A stretch of DNA of 64,000 bases from CAYQJL01 sp964573295 (GCA_964573295.1 CAZNJE010000007.1:1-64000); one strand, 5' to 3'. Positions 25,605 to 35,322 are shown, numbered from the stretch's first letter. Notes: generated from the letters alone by a model not told the origin. Numbers and translations are program-made.

Positions 25605-27083
25605 ATGAACGATGCGCTTCTGAAACTAGAACCTGCGATCCTCTGGCGCTACTTCGCCCGGCTATCGGAAATCCCCCGCTGCTCGAAACAGGAGGAGCGC
25701 ATCTTGGCCTGGTTGCGAGCGGTGGCCGCGGAGAAAGGCCTTCCCACCCGAAGCGACGAGGTCGGCAACCTGGTCATCGCCGTCCCCGCCACACCAGGCT
25801 ACGAAGAAGCCCCCTCCCTGATCCTGCAGAGCCACGTCGACATGGTGTGCGAGAAGCACGGCTCCTCCCAGCATGACTTCACGAGCGACCCGATCCGGAT
25901 CATGGTCGAGGGCGATCGCGTGACCGCCGACGGCACGACACTGGGCGCCGACGACGGCATTGGTATGGCGACCGCTCTCGCGCTGCTGGAAGACCAGAAG
26001 ACGGTTCACGGCCCGCTCGAGCTGCTCTTCACCGTCGATGAGGAAACCGGCCTCACCGGCGCCGCGGGGCTCAGAGCCGATCTACTCACCGGCTCCCTCA
26101 TGATCAACCTGGACGCCGAGGTCGTCGGCCAGTTCACCGTGGGCAGCGCCGGCGGATTGGACACCTTGATCAGGGTGCCGGCCACCTGGACTCCCCTGCA
26201 GGGGGAGGAGGTGTTCGTTCTCTCGGTCAGCGGCCTGCGAGGCGGCCATTCGGGCGGTGACATTCACCGGGGGCGGGCCAGCAGCATCAAGTTGCTCGGC
26301 CGCATCCTGGCCGCTGCACTCGAGCAGGGGTGCCATGGTCTCCGCCTGGGCACTCTGGTGGGCGGCAGCAAGCGCAACGCCATCCCGCGCGAGGCCGAAG
26401 CCCTGGTAGCCGTGTTACCCGCACAGGAGAAGCGGTTGCACGAGGTCGTCGCCGCGACCGCTCTGGAGATCCGCCGCCAGTTCGCCGACGACGATCCCGG
26501 CATCACGATCAAGCTGCGGGCGGCATCGGCGGCCGCCCGAGCCCGGGAGTTCGCCGTGGCAGAGGAGAGCCGGCACGTGGTGGACCTCTTGGAGGTACTG
26601 CCCTACGGCGTCCTGGCCATGAGCCGCCAGATGGAGAATCTGGTCGAGACCTCCTCGAACGTCGGCGTCCTATTCACCGATGAAGACGGCTTCCACCTGC
26701 ACTGCTCGTCCCGCTCCTTCATGGAGGAGGCGATCGCCGAAGTTGCCGCTCGGATGCGGGCCGCCGCCCGGCTCGCCGGCGCGGTCGCAGAGCACGATGA
26801 CGGTTATCCGGGATGGACGCCTCGTCTGGACACCCCCTTGCTCAAACGGGTAGAGACCGTCTACACGGATCTGTTCGGCGAGCCCCCCACGTTCATCGCG
26901 TTGCACGGAGGTCTTGAATGCGGGCTCATCATGGGCAAGTATCCCAGCCTGCAGATTGTCAGTTACGGTGCCAAGATCACCAACGCGCACTCGCCCGATG
27001 AATGGGTGAGCGTCGCCTCGGTGCAGAAGTGCTGGCGTTTCACGCGGGCGCTGGTTGCGGATATCGCCCAGGGAGCGAGATGA
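25605..27083 (+). CDS. pepD: aminoacyl-histidine dipeptidase (peptidase D, M20 family)
   Basis: 492 residues from MNDALLKLEP, the usual PepD length (about 485); GGGAGGTGAGG precedes the ATG. It is a cytosolic di-zinc exopeptidase of the M20C type that cleaves Xaa-His and other dipeptides. Zinc and catalytic residues appear in order: the His and Asp in QSHVDMVCEK, the bridging Asp in LGADDGIGMA, the catalytic Glu pair in TVDEETGLTGA, Asp in MINLDAEVVG, and the late His in ALHGGLECGL. The dimerisation domain carries GLRGGHSGGDIHRGRAS. The stop overlaps the next gene (ATGA), so the two are co-translated. Confidence 0.95.
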   Translation: MNDALLKLEPAILWRYFARLSEIPRCSKQEERILAWLRAVAAEKGLPTRSDEVGNLVIAVPATPGYEEAPSLILQSHVDMVCEKHGSSQHDFTSDPIRIMVEGDRVTADGTTLGADDGIGMATALALLEDQKTVHGPLELLFTVDEETGLTGAAGLRADLLTGSLMINLDAEVVGQFTVGSAGGLDTLIRVPATWTPLQGEEVFVLSVSGLRGGHSGGDIHRGRASSIKLLGRILAAALEQGCHGLRLGTLVGGSKRNAIPREAEALVAVLPAQEKRLHEVVAATALEIRRQFADDDPGITIKLRAASAAARAREFAVAEESRHVVDLLEVLPYGVLAMSRQMENLVETSSNVGVLFTDEDGFHLHCSSRSFMEEAIAEVAARMRAAARLAGAVAEHDDGYPGWTPRLDTPLLKRVETVYTDLFGEPPTFIALHGGLECGLIMGKYPSLQIVSYGAKITNAHSPDEWVSVASVQKCWRFTRALVADIAQGAR

Positions 27084-29185
27084 GTGGTCCACAGCATGAG
27101 TTTCCGCCGGACGGTGACGGCCTGACGCAGCCGTCGCAACCTTTCGCTGCTCGGATACCGTCGTTCCTGCGCTGGAGAATCGGCCTGGGCAACCGGACGA
27201 GCATGATCCTGCTCGCCATCCTGATCGGGATCGCGGGCGGGTTCGGGGCCGTCTTCTTCCGCTGGCTCATCGAAACGTTGCAGGATCTGTCCTGGGGCGC
27301 CGGCGGCACGTCGCTCGATAGGTTCGAACGCTCGGCCTGGTACCTGCGCATCCTGATCCCAGCAGCCGGCGGACTCTTGGTGGGCCTGATCGTCAAGTTC
27401 CTGGCACCCGAGGCCAAAGGCCACGGCGTGCCGGAGGTCATGAACGCCGTAGCGCGGTTGGGCGGCGTGATCCGCCCGATCGTGGCCGTAGCCAAGTCGT
27501 TCGCCTCCGCCATCTGCATCGCCACCGGCGGCTCGGTGGGCCGCGAAGGACCTATCGTGCAGATCGGCTCGGCCATCGGCTCCTCGCTGGGACAGGCGCT
27601 TCACCTGTCCACCTACCGCATTCGGACTTGCGTGGGCTGCGGCGCCGCGGCTGGCATCGCCGCCACATTCAATGCGCCCATCGCAGCCGCCTTCTTCGCC
27701 TCCGAAGTCATCCTTGGCGAATTCGGCCTGGGCGCGTTCGGCTCGGTCGTCATCAGTTCGGTGAGCGCCACGGTGATCGCCCGCACCCTCCTGGGGGATG
27801 TGCCCGCCTTCGAGATCCCGGCCTACGAGATCATCCATCCGGCCGAGCTGACCACCTATGCAGTGTTGGGGCTGCTGGCCGGTCTGGTAGCCATCCTGTT
27901 CGTGCAGGTGCTGCACTGGTCGGAGGATTTCTTCGACCGCATCCGACGAATCCCCGACTTCCTCAAGCCGGTCGTGGGCGGCATCGGTATCGGTCTGATC
28001 GGCCTCGCGGTGCCCGAGGTCATGGGCGTCGGCTATGACACGATCACCGCCGCCCTCTACGGGCAGCTCGCCATAGGGACGCTGGCAGCCATCCTGCTCG
28101 TCAAGGTCGCCGCCACCAGCTTCACGCTGGGTTCGGGCGGCTCTGGCGGTGTTTTCGCCCCTTCACTCTTCATGGGTGCCGCCCTCGGTGGCCTGGTCGG
28201 CAACCTCGCCCGGTTGATCGCCCCGTTTCCCATGGCCAACCCGGGCGCCTACGCGGTGGTGGGCATGGGCGCTCTGGTAGCGGCCTCGACCCACGCCCCG
28301 ATCACCGCCATCCTGATCATCTTCGAGCTCACCGGCGACTACGGTGTCATCCCGGGCCTGATGGTCTCCTGCATTCTGGGCACGATCCTGGCCCAGCGTC
28401 TGCGCCGCGAGTCGATCTACACGATCAAGCTCATCCGGCGGGGCATCGACCTGCATGCCGGTCAGGAAGTCAATGTTCTGCGCAAGGTCCTGGTCCGCGA
28501 TATCACGCGACCGGATATCGAGACGGTGCCGCTCTCGGCCTCGATCGACGACATCTATCATCGCATGATCAACTCGCCCCACTACGAGTTCTTCGTCGTC
28601 GACGAGAAGAACCACCTGGAAGGGGTCATCAGTGTCGATGACCTGCGCCGCAACTTGCCCCACCTCGAGAAGCTGCGTCACGTGGCCATCGCCGGAGATC
28701 TGATGACCCATCCAGTCGTCTACCTGCGCGAGAACGACACGCTCGACTTCGCCATGCGTCAGCTCGCCCGCCGAACCTTCGAGGAACTGCCGGTGCTACC
28801 GGCCGGCCATGGCATGGAGCCGGTGGGATTCATTCAGCGTCAGGATGTGATCAAGGCCTACAACAAGGAGATCCTCAAGGTCGACCTGCCCGGATCCCTG
28901 TCAGCCCGGATCGAGACGGCCGCGCGGCTGCGCACCTGGGAGACCGTCGGCGATTATGTGCTGGCGCAGACCGAGGCGCCGCCGCACCTGTGCGGGCGCC
29001 CGCTCAAGGATCTGCACCTGCGCGAACGCAGGGGCGTCCAGCTCATCCTGGTCGACCGAGTGGGCGATCGTAGCGACAGCCGGTTCGCGTTCCCGAGTCG
29101 TGACACCGTGCTAAAGACGGCAGACCGGATCATCGTATTCGGCCGTCGCTCGGACGTCGAAGCGCTGGTGCGCGAGACGAGCTGA
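27080..29185 (+). CDS. ClC-family chloride channel/transporter with two CBS domains and a TrkA-C domain
   Basis: 701 residues. The ClC membrane core (about 40-440) has GHGVPEVMNA, the gating Glu156 in GSVGREGPIVQ, NAPIAAAFFASEV and the ion-binding GSGGSGGVFAPSLFMGA. Two CBS domains follow (about 475-600; FFVVDEKNHLEGVISVDDLR and FEELPVLPAGHGMEPVGFIQ), then a TrkA-C domain (about 625-700). The residue matching the internal proton Glu203 of E. coli ClC appears to be Val210, after Glu209, as in channel-type ClCs. That suggests loss of H+ coupling, though the alignment is by eye. The CBS and TrkA-C parts probably sense nucleotides. Co-translated with pepD. Confidence 0.93.
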   Translation: MSGPQHEFPPDGDGLTQPSQPFAARIPSFLRWRIGLGNRTSMILLAILIGIAGGFGAVFFRWLIETLQDLSWGAGGTSLDRFERSAWYLRILIPAAGGLLVGLIVKFLAPEAKGHGVPEVMNAVARLGGVIRPIVAVAKSFASAICIATGGSVGREGPIVQIGSAIGSSLGQALHLSTYRIRTCVGCGAAAGIAATFNAPIAAAFFASEVILGEFGLGAFGSVVISSVSATVIARTLLGDVPAFEIPAYEIIHPAELTTYAVLGLLAGLVAILFVQVLHWSEDFFDRIRRIPDFLKPVVGGIGIGLIGLAVPEVMGVGYDTITAALYGQLAIGTLAAILLVKVAATSFTLGSGGSGGVFAPSLFMGAALGGLVGNLARLIAPFPMANPGAYAVVGMGALVAASTHAPITAILIIFELTGDYGVIPGLMVSCILGTILAQRLRRESIYTIKLIRRGIDLHAGQEVNVLRKVLVRDITRPDIETVPLSASIDDIYHRMINSPHYEFFVVDEKNHLEGVISVDDLRRNLPHLEKLRHVAIAGDLMTHPVVYLRENDTLDFAMRQLARRTFEELPVLPAGHGMEPVGFIQRQDVIKAYNKEILKVDLPGSLSARIETAARLRTWETVGDYVLAQTEAPPHLCGRPLKDLHLRERRGVQLILVDRVGDRSDSRFAFPSRDTVLKTADRIIVFGRRSDVEALVRETS

Positions 29186-29252
29186 TTTCGCTGGCGGTCG
29201 CAGTTGACAGCCACGGACGGCGGTCTTCCATCGGGCGGTCTTCCGTCGGCGG

Positions 29253-29741
29253 TCACGGCTGGCGAAAGTGACTCTCCAGCGTGCCGAGATACGCCGCCGC
29301 CTCGGCCGCCCCTTCCTCCGGCGCCCAGGGGGCAAACTCCTTGTCGGTCGCCGGATCGTAGGGGCCGTTCTTGCCCTCGAAGACGACCGTGTCGGGAGCG
29401 AGCGCCAGGAAGGCGTGCCACACGTCGGGCTGCAAATCGACCCCGGCCGCCTCGCGCGCGGGCCCCAAGCGTCTGGCTTCGGTCACCGTGCCGTCCGCGG
29501 TGAAGCGCAGAAACCCGATCTCGCCCTGGAGCACGATGAAGCTCTCGCTCTTGGGCGGATCGTGATGACGGTGAGGGCGGACATAGGATCCAGGCTGAAC
29601 GACGTTGAGCATCCGCTGGTAGGTGTCGTCGAGCTCGTGGAAGTTGTGGTTCGTGCGGGCGCGCGCGGCGTCTGCCGCCCGTGCGCACAGCTGCTGGAGC
29701 AGATCGCGTGTGATGTACTCGACCGGAGTTCTCTGACCCAT
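29253..29741 (-). CDS. wbuC: WbuC-family cupin metalloprotein
   Basis: 162 residues from MGQRTPVEYI; GAGGAA lies 7 bases before the ATG. Longer in-frame starts lack this. The cupin has metal-binding His in RPHRHHDPPKSESFIVLQGE and family stretches RMLNVVQPGSYV, LQPDVWHAFLALAPDTVVF and FEGKNGPYDPATDKEFAPWA. WbuC proteins are often found in surface-polysaccharide loci, but the reaction is not established. Here it stands alone, convergent with the ClC gene, with no sugar-modifying neighbours. Confidence 0.88.
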   Translation of the reverse strand: MGQRTPVEYITRDLLQQLCARAADAARARTNHNFHELDDTYQRMLNVVQPGSYVRPHRHHDPPKSESFIVLQGEIGFLRFTADGTVTEARRLGPAREAAGVDLQPDVWHAFLALAPDTVVFEGKNGPYDPATDKEFAPWAPEEGAAEAAAYLGTLESHFRQP

Positions 29742-30317
29742 CTTCGTTCCTCGAAGGTCACCGGCGCGCGGATCACACGGATGGCATGCCGGCTCACTGC
29801 GTTGCCGGCGCATCGCATCATGAAAGCCGCACGTCGCCGAGCAGACTCACCGGCATCCGGCCCCATTTCACTTGGCCCGCCGGCCTGATACGTTCCGTCC
29901 CGGCGCACTTGCACCAGGGCGCCCGAGCTGAAGTAATCAGCCTCGACCTCTCGTGCCGAGTGCCGAGTGCCGAGTGTCGAGTGCCGAGTGCCGAGTGTCA
30001 CGTGCCGAGTGTCACGTGTCGAGTGTCACGTGCCGAGTGTCACGAGGCAAGTGTCACGTGTCGAGGCTGGGCGCTTTCGGTGGGTGTGTCAACACTTGAT
30101 GGTGGTAGTACATGAGGCACCCGCCGGTGGCGAGGAAGCCTGTCGCGCGACGGTAGCGAACCGTGGCATCCAGCGACCGCGGCACGCAGCGGACCGTGAC
30201 ATCCCGCAACCGTGACATCCCCAACGGTGACATGGGTGGCCTGCGGCTTGCTTCATGCCCCTGTGCTGCGTATCCTGGAAATGGTGGGAAGGCTGCCCAC
30301 CGTCAGGGCCATAGGGG
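29742..30317. repeat. gene-free region with tandem repeats
   Basis: GTGCCGAGTGTCAC-type 7- to 14-mers recur more than ten times (about 29955-30065). Then CCGTGACATCC-type units recur three to four times (about 30188-30235). No gene is supported here. Confidence 0.85.
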
Positions 30318-30341
30318 ATTCCACCTTAAAGGAGAGTACCC

Positions 30342-30638
30342 ATGCCAACCTTCATTCTCATGACCCGGCTATCCCCCGAGTTGACGAAGGACATCGAGCA
30401 TCGTGCCGAGATGGGCCGCGCCTGGCTCGAGCGGGTGAAGGAGAAGTGTCCGGAGGTCACCTTCCAGGCACACTACGCCCTGCTGGGCCAATACGACTTC
30501 GTGGACATCTACGAGGCGCCGAACGAGGAGTCGGCCGCCAAGGTCTCACTGATCAGCCGCCTGCACGGCGCGGTGCAGGCCGAGAGCTGGCAAGCCATTC
30601 CTTACAAGCGCTACGTCGACCTGACCAAGGAGATCTGA
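30342..30638 (+). CDS. GYD-domain protein
   Basis: 98 residues; AAAGGAGAG precedes the ATG. The sequence fits the GYD family, small alpha/beta proteins named for a Gly-Tyr-Asp motif. Here the equivalent is LLGQYDFVDIYEAPNEESAA, with the flanking MTRLSPELTKDI and IPYKRYVDL conserved in position. The molecular function of the family is unknown. It is a single-gene unit flanked by tandem repeats on both sides. Confidence 0.85.
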   Translation: MPTFILMTRLSPELTKDIEHRAEMGRAWLERVKEKCPEVTFQAHYALLGQYDFVDIYEAPNEESAAKVSLISRLHGAVQAESWQAIPYKRYVDLTKEI

Positions 30639-30651
30639 TTCTCCGGCCCAA

Positions 30652-30772
30652 CGGCTGGTGGTCGCGACCTACGGCTATGCCGCGACCTACCCCTGTGCCG
30701 CGACCTACGGCTATGCCGTGACCTACCGCTGTGCCGTGACCTACCGCTGTGCCGCAACCTACCGTTGTACCA
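30652..30772. repeat. 13- to 16-bp tandem repeat after the GYD gene
   Basis: CGCGACCTACGGCTATGC-type units recur about eight times with changes, abutting the 3' end of the propeller gene on the minus strand. Confidence 0.85.
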
Positions 30773-33734
30773 GGATGGTCTTCTGATCGACCGGCCGGCC
30801 ATCGACGCTGAGACGGACGAAGTAGGCGCCACTCGCTACCGGGTGGCCTCCTCGATCCCGTCCCTGCCAGTTCAACTCGCCCTCTGCGGCCCGGGCGGTG
30901 CGCAGCCCACTGCTCCACACGCGCCGTCCGGCGGCCGTGAAGATCTCGAGTTCGATCGCACCCGCCGTGGGCAGGCTCCACCGCAGCACGGCGGCCGATC
31001 CGCCGGTGAGCGGATTGGGTTGCACCGGCGCCAGCCGGCCGCCACGCGCCTCGGCCCAGTCGCCCCCTGGCTGTTCCACGGCCGCGGAGGACTCGAGCGT
31101 GCACACGAAGAAGCTGCGACCGTAGGTGCCCGCCACGAGCCGGCGGGCGCTCGGTTCGAAGGCGAGACTGGTGACGACCACGTTCGGGAAGTCGCCTCCG
31201 AGGGCATGCCACTGCCCACCTCCATCAAAGCTGCGAAAGACGCCCACGTCGGTGGCCGCCACCAGATGGTTCGCATCCTCCGGGTCGATGACCAGGTCAT
31301 TGACGGGCGCATCCGGCAGATTCCCCGAGATAGCGGACCAGGAGACGCCCAGGTCCTGCGTGCGATAGATCCGCGGCATCGGCTCGCCCCAGCGGAATCC
31401 GGAGATCGTCACGTAGGCGGTCTCGCGGTCCTGAGGATCCGGCCGTACGGAGGTGATCCATCGGTCGGGCAATGAGGTGGAAACGAGCGTCCAGATAACA
31501 CCCGCGTTCTCGGTCACCTGCACATAGCCATCGTCGCTACCGGTCCAGATGACACCGGCGTCCACCGGTGAGACACCGATCGTGGTGAGGATCCCGTCGA
31601 CCTGTCCCGAGTTGCCCAGATGCTCACCGCCCGTGAGGTCGGGGCTGATCGCCGTCCAGGACGTGTTGCCCGTGCTGCGGTAGAGACGCTGTGTGCCGAA
31701 GTAGCGCCGGTCGGGATCGGCGGGATCCTGCACCAGCGGGGAGTTCCAGTTGAAACGGTCGTTCGAGCTGATCCCGCCGCCGGCCCAGCTCCAGTAGCCG
31801 CCGCCGTCACTCGAGTAGTAGAGGTTGCCGTACTGGTACTGGGCCCAGATCCGGTTGGAGTTGGTGGGGTGCACCAACGGCTGGAACCCGTCGCCGCCGA
31901 AGATCATGTTCCAATCGTCCAGCGCGCCGGTGAGGGTGCGGCAGGTGCCGTTGTCCTGCGAACCGCAGTAGAGCGCATTCGGATTGCCCGCATCGAGCGC
32001 AACCCGGTAGATCTGCGTGATCGGCAGGTTGGGCGATTTCGTCCAGTACGTGCCGCCGTTGGTGGAGCGGTAGATGCCCCCATCGTTCCCGTTGTAGATG
32101 ACCGGGTCCGCGCCGGGTCCGAAGCCGAGCGCGTGATGGTCGACGTGCATGTTCCCGGAGGCATCCGAATAGGACGCGCCACCGTTGGTGCTGCGATAGA
32201 ACGGCAAGCCCAGGACGTAGATCCAGTCGGGATGAACCGGGTGGGTGCGCACGTTGCCGAACCACCAGCCGTAGGAAGAGAAGACACTGCTGAGGGCTCC
32301 GTCGCTCGTGCGTGACCAGTTGTAGCCACCGTCGGTCGACCGGTAGAGCCCGTCGAAGTAGCCGATCCGGTCAGCGTAGATCGCGTGCATCACATCGGGT
32401 TGACCCTGACACAGACTGAGACCGATGCGTCCGCCGTTGGCACCCGGCGAGGGCAAGCCGCCCCCGACCAGGTTCCAGGTGTCGCCACCGTCGGTGGTGC
32501 GATAGACCGCACAGCCGGAGCCGCCGTAGCGGTAGTACTCGGGCCGGCGGATTCGCTCCCAGGTGGCGGCGTAGAGCACCGAGGGATCGTCGGGACGCTG
32601 GATCAGGTCCACGCAACCGGTCGAGTCGTTGACGAAGAGCACCTGCTCCCAGCTTTCGCCGCCATCGACGGTGCGATAGACACCGCGGTCGGAGTCGGCC
32701 GCCCACAGATGGCCCATGGCGGCTACGAAGATCCGATTCGTATCGGTGGGATCGACCAGGATGCGACCGATCGAGCCGGTGTTCTCGAGACCGAGCGGTT
32801 CCCAGGTCGCGCCGCCGTCGGCCGTGCGGAAGACACCGACGCCCCCGTAGGCGACGCTTCCGCCGCCGGGGTTCACTTCACCGGTGCCCAGATACACCGT
32901 CTCGGGCTCCAAGGGATCGATGGCCAGGGCGCCCACCGACAGACTCGGCAGGTCATCGGTCAAAACCGCCCAGGTCTGTCCACCATCGGTGCTCTTGAGC
33001 ACGCCTCCTTCGGCCGCCCCGACATAGAGGGTGTTCTCGTCGGCGGGGTGGACCACGAGGTCGGTGATCCGCCCACCGATGTTGGTAGGTCCGGCCGCAG
33101 TCCACACCCCCTCCCGGGTGCCGGCGGCCACGCGCATGGCCCGGGCCGTGGCAACGGCCGCATGCCACTGCGCCCGGGGAATCTCCCCGTAGGGATAGGC
33201 CCGCTCATGGAAGAACCAGGAACTGGGCGCCTTGGGAGGCAGGCCGTCTCCGCGCGTGGTCGAACGAAGCTTGTGAGGCTTTACCTCGGAGGCCACGAGC
33301 GGCTCCTCGTTGCGAATGGCAGGCTGCACGGCGTCGCGCATGGCAGGCTGCACGGCGTCGCGCATGGCAGGCTGCACGCCACTGTGCTCGGGCCGGGTGC
33401 CGACCGGCGGGGTCGCCTGCGTAATGGCTTCGGGGTCGTCAGCGTCCGGAACAAGGCCGTTCAGATCGATCCAGTGAATGCTGCTATCGGCTCGCGCGGG
33501 CTGCTCATCCCCCGCGCTTCCCGGAGCCCCGGCGGGCTGACCGGCGGACGGACCGTCGGCTTCTCCAACCGGCCCTTCCCACTCGCCGATCCACAACGCC
33601 GCCACGAGCAGCAAGGTTGAGAGCAGCAGGAGACCGGCCCACAGAGGCCCCGGAGGCCGGGCCATGTGCCAGCGGCGGCGAGAGAATCGATCGGAAGGTG
33701 TATGGCGGGTCGGTGGGTGGCTCAGGCGATGCAT
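30759..33734 (-). CDS. large secreted BNR/sortilin-type beta-propeller with FlgD-like C-terminal domain
   Basis: 991 residues from the ATG at 33734 (GAGGAG six bases upstream); a second Met at residue 24 is possible. A membrane/signal helix lies at about 31-48. A low-complexity region follows (about 50-170) that holds an in-frame MRDAVQPA repeat. The propeller (about 200-880) has many Asp-box motifs: STDGGQTWA, TADGGATWE, TVDGGESWE, TTDGGDTWN and STNGGTYWT. The C-terminal domain (about 905-991) starts APVQPNPLTGG and ends SGAYFVRLSVDGRPVDQKTI. This matches exported surface proteins of the FCB group. No catalytic site was recognised. Confidence 0.86.
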   Translation of the reverse strand: MHRLSHPPTRHTPSDRFSRRRWHMARPPGPLWAGLLLLSTLLLVAALWIGEWEGPVGEADGPSAGQPAGAPGSAGDEQPARADSSIHWIDLNGLVPDADDPEAITQATPPVGTRPEHSGVQPAMRDAVQPAMRDAVQPAIRNEEPLVASEVKPHKLRSTTRGDGLPPKAPSSWFFHERAYPYGEIPRAQWHAAVATARAMRVAAGTREGVWTAAGPTNIGGRITDLVVHPADENTLYVGAAEGGVLKSTDGGQTWAVLTDDLPSLSVGALAIDPLEPETVYLGTGEVNPGGGSVAYGGVGVFRTADGGATWEPLGLENTGSIGRILVDPTDTNRIFVAAMGHLWAADSDRGVYRTVDGGESWEQVLFVNDSTGCVDLIQRPDDPSVLYAATWERIRRPEYYRYGGSGCAVYRTTDGGDTWNLVGGGLPSPGANGGRIGLSLCQGQPDVMHAIYADRIGYFDGLYRSTDGGYNWSRTSDGALSSVFSSYGWWFGNVRTHPVHPDWIYVLGLPFYRSTNGGASYSDASGNMHVDHHALGFGPGADPVIYNGNDGGIYRSTNGGTYWTKSPNLPITQIYRVALDAGNPNALYCGSQDNGTCRTLTGALDDWNMIFGGDGFQPLVHPTNSNRIWAQYQYGNLYYSSDGGGYWSWAGGGISSNDRFNWNSPLVQDPADPDRRYFGTQRLYRSTGNTSWTAISPDLTGGEHLGNSGQVDGILTTIGVSPVDAGVIWTGSDDGYVQVTENAGVIWTLVSTSLPDRWITSVRPDPQDRETAYVTISGFRWGEPMPRIYRTQDLGVSWSAISGNLPDAPVNDLVIDPEDANHLVAATDVGVFRSFDGGGQWHALGGDFPNVVVTSLAFEPSARRLVAGTYGRSFFVCTLESSAAVEQPGGDWAEARGGRLAPVQPNPLTGGSAAVLRWSLPTAGAIELEIFTAAGRRVWSSGLRTARAAEGELNWQGRDRGGHPVASGAYFVRLSVDGRPVDQKTILVQR
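33315..33380 (-). repeat. 24-bp tandem repeat, about three copies, in frame
   Basis: The plus-strand unit contains ATGGCAGGCTGCACGGCG. It encodes MRDAVQPA on the minus strand near the N-terminus of the propeller protein. Confidence 0.9.
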
Positions 33735-34442
33735 AGAGGCTCCTCTGTGTCGGCGTACAACGTCCAGACTCCCTCAATGATATCGCGAAACCAACCCTTT
33801 GGATCTAGAATTCCGCCATGAGCGAGGTTGGTAGGGAGTCGGCCCCGCCCCCAGACTATCTCGAACATACCCCCCCCCAGGTTGTTGGATGAACCCGAAG
33901 AATATGGACAAATCGACCTCGTGCGAAGATTCTCAAGTTTCATATATTTGCGTCTCCCCAATTTATTGATTTGCAAAGAGTAACCGGGGAAAACTATAAG
34001 AACCACACTTTGGAGGTTTGGCCTGGACACTTCACCGCCTGGGTGATATTATAATGGGTGAGCAATGCTTCAGTGGATGTCGCATCAAGAGACGCTCGAG
34101 AACTTCTCGTCGGGCGATCGCATCTGAGGGCCGCGCGAAGGCGCGGTCGGACGAGGGGCCCAATCAGAGCAACCAGGCGCCTCCGTCCAAACGACAGCGG
34201 CTGGAACCGGGAAGGTTCCGTGGCCAACGATTGAGCTGGCCCACGGGAGTTTCACCAGGGTTAGGTCTCCGCCCAGGACACGCAATTGGCGCGAGAGACT
34301 CCCTGGGCATCCCTGCAGGCTGGGGGGCGGTCAACACGATTTGGCCGCCCTACTCGTATCTGCTGCCCGATCCACTACCCAATCTATCTCTGTTTACCCG
34401 GCAGAGCGTGTTGCGGTTTCCTCTCGTGCCGTCAAAGGCGTC
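33735..34442. other. gene-poor, locally AT-richer stretch
   Basis: Between about 33760 and 34080 base composition is visibly more AT-rich than the surroundings. An ATTATAAT core at about 34050-34057 could serve as a -10 box on either strand. A 102-residue minus-strand frame here has no family features and overlaps the propeller start, so it is not called. Nothing recognisable lies in 34080-34442. Confidence 0.4.
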
Positions 34443-34545
34443 GCCACTTCGTTCGGCACGCCTTCATGCGGCACGCCTTCATGCGGCACGCCTTCATGCG
34501 GCACACCTTCCTTCGGCACGCCTTCATGCGGCACACCTTCCTCAT
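34443..34545. repeat. 14-bp tandem repeat, about seven copies
   Basis: TTCATGCGGCACGCC-type units recur with small changes immediately before the 3' end of the thiamine-binding-protein gene. Confidence 0.9.
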
Positions 34546-34956
34546 TCAGATGGAATCAGATGGATCGATCCGTGATCCTGCATCCGGCGGTTGCGGCGAG
34601 CGCTTGGCCGAATGGAGTGCGCGTCCCACCTCACGTTCGACCGCTTCGATCTTGCTCACCAGCCGCCCGGACCGGCCGCGCCGGTAATCGATCTTGACCG
34701 ATACCGAAATCCGCTCGCAGTCTTCGCTCATCCGGTCGAAGCACTGGTCAACCACTCCCATGACCTCCTCCCAGGTGCCCTCCAGGCAGGTGCCCATCGG
34801 GCCGAGCTGGTAGGCCACCCCGGAGCGGTCGATGATGTCCAGACTGCGCGCCACGTACTTGCTCACCGATGCGCCCTTGTCCAGCGGGGTCATCGAGAAT
34901 TCGAGTAGCGCACCCGCGCTGCCGGTGCGTGCCGAGGTAGCATCCCTGTCCGCCAT
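34546..34956 (-). CDS. MTH1187/UPF0045-family thiamine-binding protein
   Basis: 136 residues; GGGGGAGG lies five bases before the ATG, inside the end of queD. The ferredoxin-like fold is suggested by LLEFSMTPLDKGASVSKYVA, YQLGPMGTCLEGTWEEVM and SVSVKIDYRRGR. Family members bind thiamine or related pyrimidines. It is the last gene of the que operon, starting directly after the queD stop codon. The C-terminal 25 residues look like a non-conserved tail. A role in queuosine synthesis is not established; the link is by operon only. Confidence 0.85.
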   Translation of the reverse strand: MADRDATSARTGSAGALLEFSMTPLDKGASVSKYVARSLDIIDRSGVAYQLGPMGTCLEGTWEEVMGVVDQCFDRMSEDCERISVSVKIDYRRGRSGRLVSKIEAVEREVGRALHSAKRSPQPPDAGSRIDPSDSI

Positions 34957-35322
34957 CTAAGCCTCCCCCCAGTATGTGCAGCGGCTGCCCGGCGTCTCGT
35001 AGAGGGTGATGCGATGGAGTCCGGGCAGCAGACCTTCCAGACGATTCCAGAACCAGCGCGCGATGTTCTCCGAGGTGGGATTGGCGAGTTCGGCTACCTC
35101 GTTGAGCATGGAGTGGTCGAGTTCCTTCACGAGCGGCGCGACCACCGCGCGAATGTCGCCGTAGTCCATGAGCCAGCCGCGCTCGGGATCCACAACGCCC
35201 CGCACCGAGACCTCGAGGGTGAAGTTGTGGCCGTGCACCTGGCGGCACTTGTGGCCGTCGTCCACATGCGGCAACGCGTGGGCCGCATTGAACTCGAACG
35301 TCCGCGTCAATTCGACTTTCAT
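34957..35322 (-). CDS. queD: 6-carboxy-5,6,7,8-tetrahydropterin synthase QueD
   Basis: 121 residues from MKVELTRTFEF, sharing an ATGA overlap with queC. Zinc ligands are His15 (NAAHALP) and His30/His32 (QVHGHNFTLEV); the catalytic Cys26 lies in HKCRQVHGH, and LDHSMLN and PTSENIARWFW complete the pattern. It turns dihydroneopterin triphosphate into 6-carboxytetrahydropterin, the substrate of QueE, on the way to preQ0. No folE is visible in the window, so the first step must be encoded elsewhere. Confidence 0.96.
   Translation of the reverse strand: MKVELTRTFEFNAAHALPHVDDGHKCRQVHGHNFTLEVSVRGVVDPERGWLMDYGDIRAVVAPLVKELDHSMLNEVAELANPTSENIARWFWNRLEGLLPGLHRITLYETPGSRCTYWGEA

Noticed and set aside
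33722..34030. 102-residue minus-strand frame as a small gene
   Set aside because: It overlaps the start and ribosome site of the propeller gene and shows no domain or homology pattern.
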